Positions 60,749 to 64,000 of a DNA stretch of 64,000 nt are shown piece after piece (positions within the stretch are counted from its first letter, which is position 1; every line of letters begins with the position of its first letter). Below the pieces are notes generated by a model. It worked only from the letters and a program-made list of their open reading frames with translations. It did not search any database and was not told the origin of the DNA. Made by a program: the position numbers and the translations under genes. The stretch covers positions 11,614,098 through 11,678,097 of the forward strand of contig CM056556.1 in assembly GCA_029721515.1 (NCBI GenBank). Direction: 5' to 3'. The DNA comes from Synanceia verrucosa. Its lineage: Eukaryota; Chordata; Actinopteri; Perciformes; Synanceiidae.

Positions 60749-61295
60749 AATTTAGTCTCTCATGTATGAGTTCAGACAACGCAGGGAAGTTGCTTGCATT
60801 TTGGTGCAGCGTCTCCTGCTGGTTGACGCTGTTTTTCTTCCAGAGCCTCAGTTCACCCTCGCGTTCAGCAGCCCACCGCTCTTTAATTATGATTAGGCTG
60901 TTCACACTTCTCACCCTCCTCATCGCTCAATTACAGCACCATATTGATTTGTTCCTGGAGAAACCATCAAGGATGCACAGCCAGGAAATCACTGATATGC
61001 TTTCTAATATGATAAATGTGTTTTAATCTGACGTTACATTAAAATGCCATCTCGCACTGCTATTAGTCACTAAATTAATGACCAGAATTAACTAGTTTGG
61101 CAGTTGGAATGAGACTGGCCGTTGATCCCCCGTTGTTGGTCATTTTGCTCCCAAACTTTGTCCTCATATCTAACGAGCCCATTTCTTCAAATGAAATTTC
61201 ATGCTAAAACAACAATTCATCATCATCACCCATAGTGGAGGTTGTGTTTGGGATCTCTTGTTCCTTTAAGTTTAAACATCCCCCCTAAGGCACAG

Positions 61296-61304
61296 TATAA
61301 ATAG
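61296..61304 (+). promoter_or_regulatory. TATA box of a possible unannotated transcript
   Basis: TATAAATAG is a canonical TATA box. It is followed within 60-260 bp by a GC-rich stretch with about ten CpGs (to about 61560). No coding frame of note follows; the first ATG downstream in the likely leader closes after a few codons. A non-coding RNA or an exon of a gene beyond the window is possible. Confidence 0.35.
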
Positions 61305-61560
61305 GATCCTGGAGTGCACCGCATGTAACAGCAGTCAGTTGGTTATAGATGGTGTCTGCAGTGGCACCTTAACTTGAGCGTATAGACAGAGTACGCAGGC
61401 TTGCAGGCTCGCTCGGCCACAGAAAGAGAGCATGTGGCAGTGTCAGCAGCCTAGTGCGCCGTGGCCAGGTTTCCTGGGGCGAGGGCTGTGCTGTGCTCCA
61501 TACGGAGGGCCTGTGCTGGGAGCCCGAGGGCCATGCAGTCCCAGGTCAGCAGATGGGCCT

Positions 61561-64000
61561 GTGATTATTATTTCCAGACCTGTCTTACCTGACCACTTCC
61601 TCACTCCGTGAACAGCTGTTTCACTCGCTTCACTGAGACGCTACATGAACAGCCATTTTTCTTCTGTTCTTTACTTTGTACATAGTATAAATCTTTACTG
61701 TGACCCTGCTCTGGGCTCCATCCACCTGTGTCTTACCTCGGGCAAAAGCTCCCCCAGAGGATTGTTTTTCTTTTCTCTTATTTTTTAACCAGACCAGGAA
61801 AAAAAAGACAATAGGACACTTAATTTTACCACCAACACCCTCTTGACTGTTTGTGGCTTTGCCACAATGTTCCATTTTATTGTCATCCCATCGTCCACAA
61901 CACTTTTCTGCTATTTACTAACATTTACGATGACAATCATGTGGGCTTTTTGAGATTCAATATAGAAAATACTATTTCTTTGCTCTTGACAATGTGAAAT
62001 AGATGTGCCATTATAATCTGTCAGAATAAGGTTGATGCATTGCCAGTTGTTAGAACATGCCATTTCTCTCAGACTGTGTCAGGTTTAGCAATCACATATT
62101 GCAGACTACGCTGCTTTTGGATGAATACCCTCTTTAGTCAACCAATTCATCACACTGCAGGGAATATTGTTCTACAACACCTGGTGTTCAGACTATTTCT
62201 GTGTTCTAAACACTGTTGGTACAAACCATTTGTTCTCCATCCAACTAAGCTTGCTAAGCCTCATTACTGCTCCATTATTCTCGGAGGATTTTGCACCCAT
62301 CTTAAATATTGCTGTTTATAGAACACGTTACTAGTCAGGTTCACATAATTCACGTTCATCATTACTTAACATTATTTGTGATTGGATGCTGGATGGAAAA
62401 GTAATAATCCATGAACAAAGAGTTGCTACAGTTCTAAATGGATCCCAAGCTTGAAAATGACTTTGTGTGAAATATTATCTGAACTTTTGAACAGAGTGTA
62501 CAATATTGGACATCTCAGGCTATGGTTCAATTCACTAACAGACACAAACAGCCTTTGGTCTGAGTGCAACAACATCAAAAGTAATATCTCCATTGCTGTG
62601 TTGCTGTACAATCTGAGAGAGAATTCTTTTTTCCAGAGAACAAATGGTTTTAGTCTGTAGTTTCACAGCAATGAAAACAAACTGGAGGGAAACATTTAAC
62701 AAGAGACACAAAGAGAACTGCTGGAGCGGTTTTAAGCCCCTCAAATCATTCAACATAGTTTGAAGCGCTGAATGAAAGAGCAGAATATGGCTTATTTATT
62801 GATGAAAATGAAATGGCTGAGAAAGGGGATTTCTTTGAAATGCGCAACATAAGATAATAGATTTTCTCAGCTGTAAGAAGGCTAAAGCCAAAGAGAATGA
62901 GGGAGGAGGCAGACTACTTATACTTGCCTGCACCCTCCTTGTTAGAAAGACAGGGAATACACCTGTAAGGTCAGGTGGCTGGCTTTCACCACGAGCCACT
63001 GAGCTGTTGATCAGACACCTCTTTTCACACAGCTGGTACATTTAGATTCCCAGCCCCTCCCTCAAATCCCACAGTGTGCTCTCAAGGAAATGTGTGGAAA
63101 TGAATTATGGAAATTTCTGATGGGAAACTCGGTGCATTAGAGTTTCATTTAGCTTGCTTGTATCCTGAAGCGCTGCTCCAACCTACGAGGGACAGAGCTG
63201 GAAATATAACTCTCAGCGGCAGGGAAGCCCACAGGGGTGCGTCTCCCAGTCAGGGCACGGGCCAGTCGATTTATCTGCCAGTGGCCTGGGCCTGTCTGAT
63301 ACAAGCTCTCTCACAGGTGGATTTATCACCGTTGCCTGGAGCTGCAGGCCTACAAACTCAATACAGGCCTTCATTTTTTATACTGGCTAAGCACAGCAAC
63401 CTCTGCTAACTCTCCTCAACCTCTGAAACTCAGGGAGCACTCCTCCAGACATGTTTTATTTGTGTCACTGTTCCATTTTGAAGGAGTTCAGAAACTTCAA
63501 ATGGAAGAAACCATTGTTTGTTGGGCTTAAACTGTATATATGTTAGTGTATTACTGTGCATGGGGCTGAAGTGTTTGAGTGAATATTTTTTTTCTTTTAT
63601 GAAACATTAGAATAACCATTTGATGGTTAAATTAGGCTTTTTTTTCTTTTTCTGCTCGTCAAACAAGGCAGTGGTTACATGTAATGGAATTGACATGAAC
63701 GTGCATGGTGACCTCAAGGTCAAATATGCAGTTGCATTTGTTTTGGACTAAACTGGCCTGTGTGTTATTGGTATTATTAGTCAGTCCTTTACTTTTATTA
63801 ACCAACACATAAAGAAAAGTAATATTATCTCTTTGTTGAATCAAATCATCCTTTAGAGTTTTTGAGGGTCTTGCCTCATGTTGTTTAAGGCTAGCCTCAG
63901 CGTTTAGTGGTTGAATGTTTGCTATTACTGTGAGAAGGTGAAGCATTGACATTATTGGTTATTATCATGCATCATCCTGTCATTATATCATTGTCATTAT
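61561..64000. other. Non-coding right end of the window
   Basis: No coding exon, repeat or regulatory site could be supported. Frames such as 62040-62321 and 63107-63409 have no recognisable domain. Confidence 0.6.

Larger units (their letters stand above)
55900..61290. other. Non-coding interval
   Basis: No coding exon recognised. It contains a (GT)n microsatellite at 58637-58659, a GT-rich stretch at 60409-60446, a short dyad at 60602-60619 and a poly-T run at 60728-60748. The frame at 57760-57975 (MEDLLDFDDAAAYPFG) looks protein-like at its start but matches nothing I know and has no splice or family support. Confidence 0.65.

Noticed and set aside
60766..61026. 86-residue frame with a hydrophobic segment, possible small membrane protein
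   Set aside because: The hydrophobic stretch follows from T-rich DNA next to a poly-T run. No known family.

Overview
This is nuclear DNA from a ray-finned (teleost) fish. The evidence is vertebrate split genes with GT-AG introns (several of them short), a talin-2 gene beside a C2CD4 gene, tRNA-derived SINEs and a Tc1/mariner-type deletion derivative that look typical of fish, frequent (CA)n/(GA)n microsatellites and strong CpG depletion. Only two protein-coding genes can be supported. Most long reading frames in the window are chance frames.

Left end (1-9031, minus strand): the 5' part of a talin-2 gene (tln2). Eight coding exons were mapped by splice sites, frame and homology. They add up to 960 nt, or residues 1-320, in one continuous frame: F0, F1 with its basic loop, F2 and the first strand of F3 of the talin FERM head. 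The gene runs off the left edge. A 38-nt 5' UTR segment joins the first coding exon and ends at a splice acceptor, so at least one non-coding exon lies further right. One intron of 5.9 kb (1310-7217) separates coding exons 5 and 6 and carries a SINE with an intact 12-bp target-site duplication.

Middle (9032-40300): about 31 kb without a convincing coding exon. It holds a 555-bp Tc1/mariner-type inverted-repeat element (14318-14872), diverged interspersed repeats, a 26-bp perfect tandem duplication, several short perfect hairpins, a perfect DR1 nuclear-receptor site (27708-27720) and a CpG-rich patch (37261-37800). That patch has a minus-strand splice donor and is the best candidate for a tln2 first exon and promoter. 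A near-consensus CTCF site (38306-38319) lies between this patch and the next gene.

c2cd4 (40443-41789, plus strand): an intronless 448-residue coding region of the C2CD4A/B (nuclear localized factor) type, with a spliced 5' UTR and an AU-rich 3' UTR. It is divergent from tln2. As I remember the human map, TLN2, C2CD4B, C2CD4A and VPS13C are neighbours on 15q22.2, so the order appears conserved and much compacted.

Right end (about 42400-64000): about 21.6 kb without recognisable coding sequence. It contains a near-palindromic foldback element (55183-55474) lying 65 bp from a second SINE with its own 12-bp target-site duplication, a CpG-enriched repeat-like block (48241-48850), a second CTCF-like site, and a TATA box followed by a GC-rich stretch (61296-61560). 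No bacterial-type system, CRISPR array or cellular RNA gene was found, and nothing here amounts to an undescribed biological system. The most useful leads are regulatory and structural.
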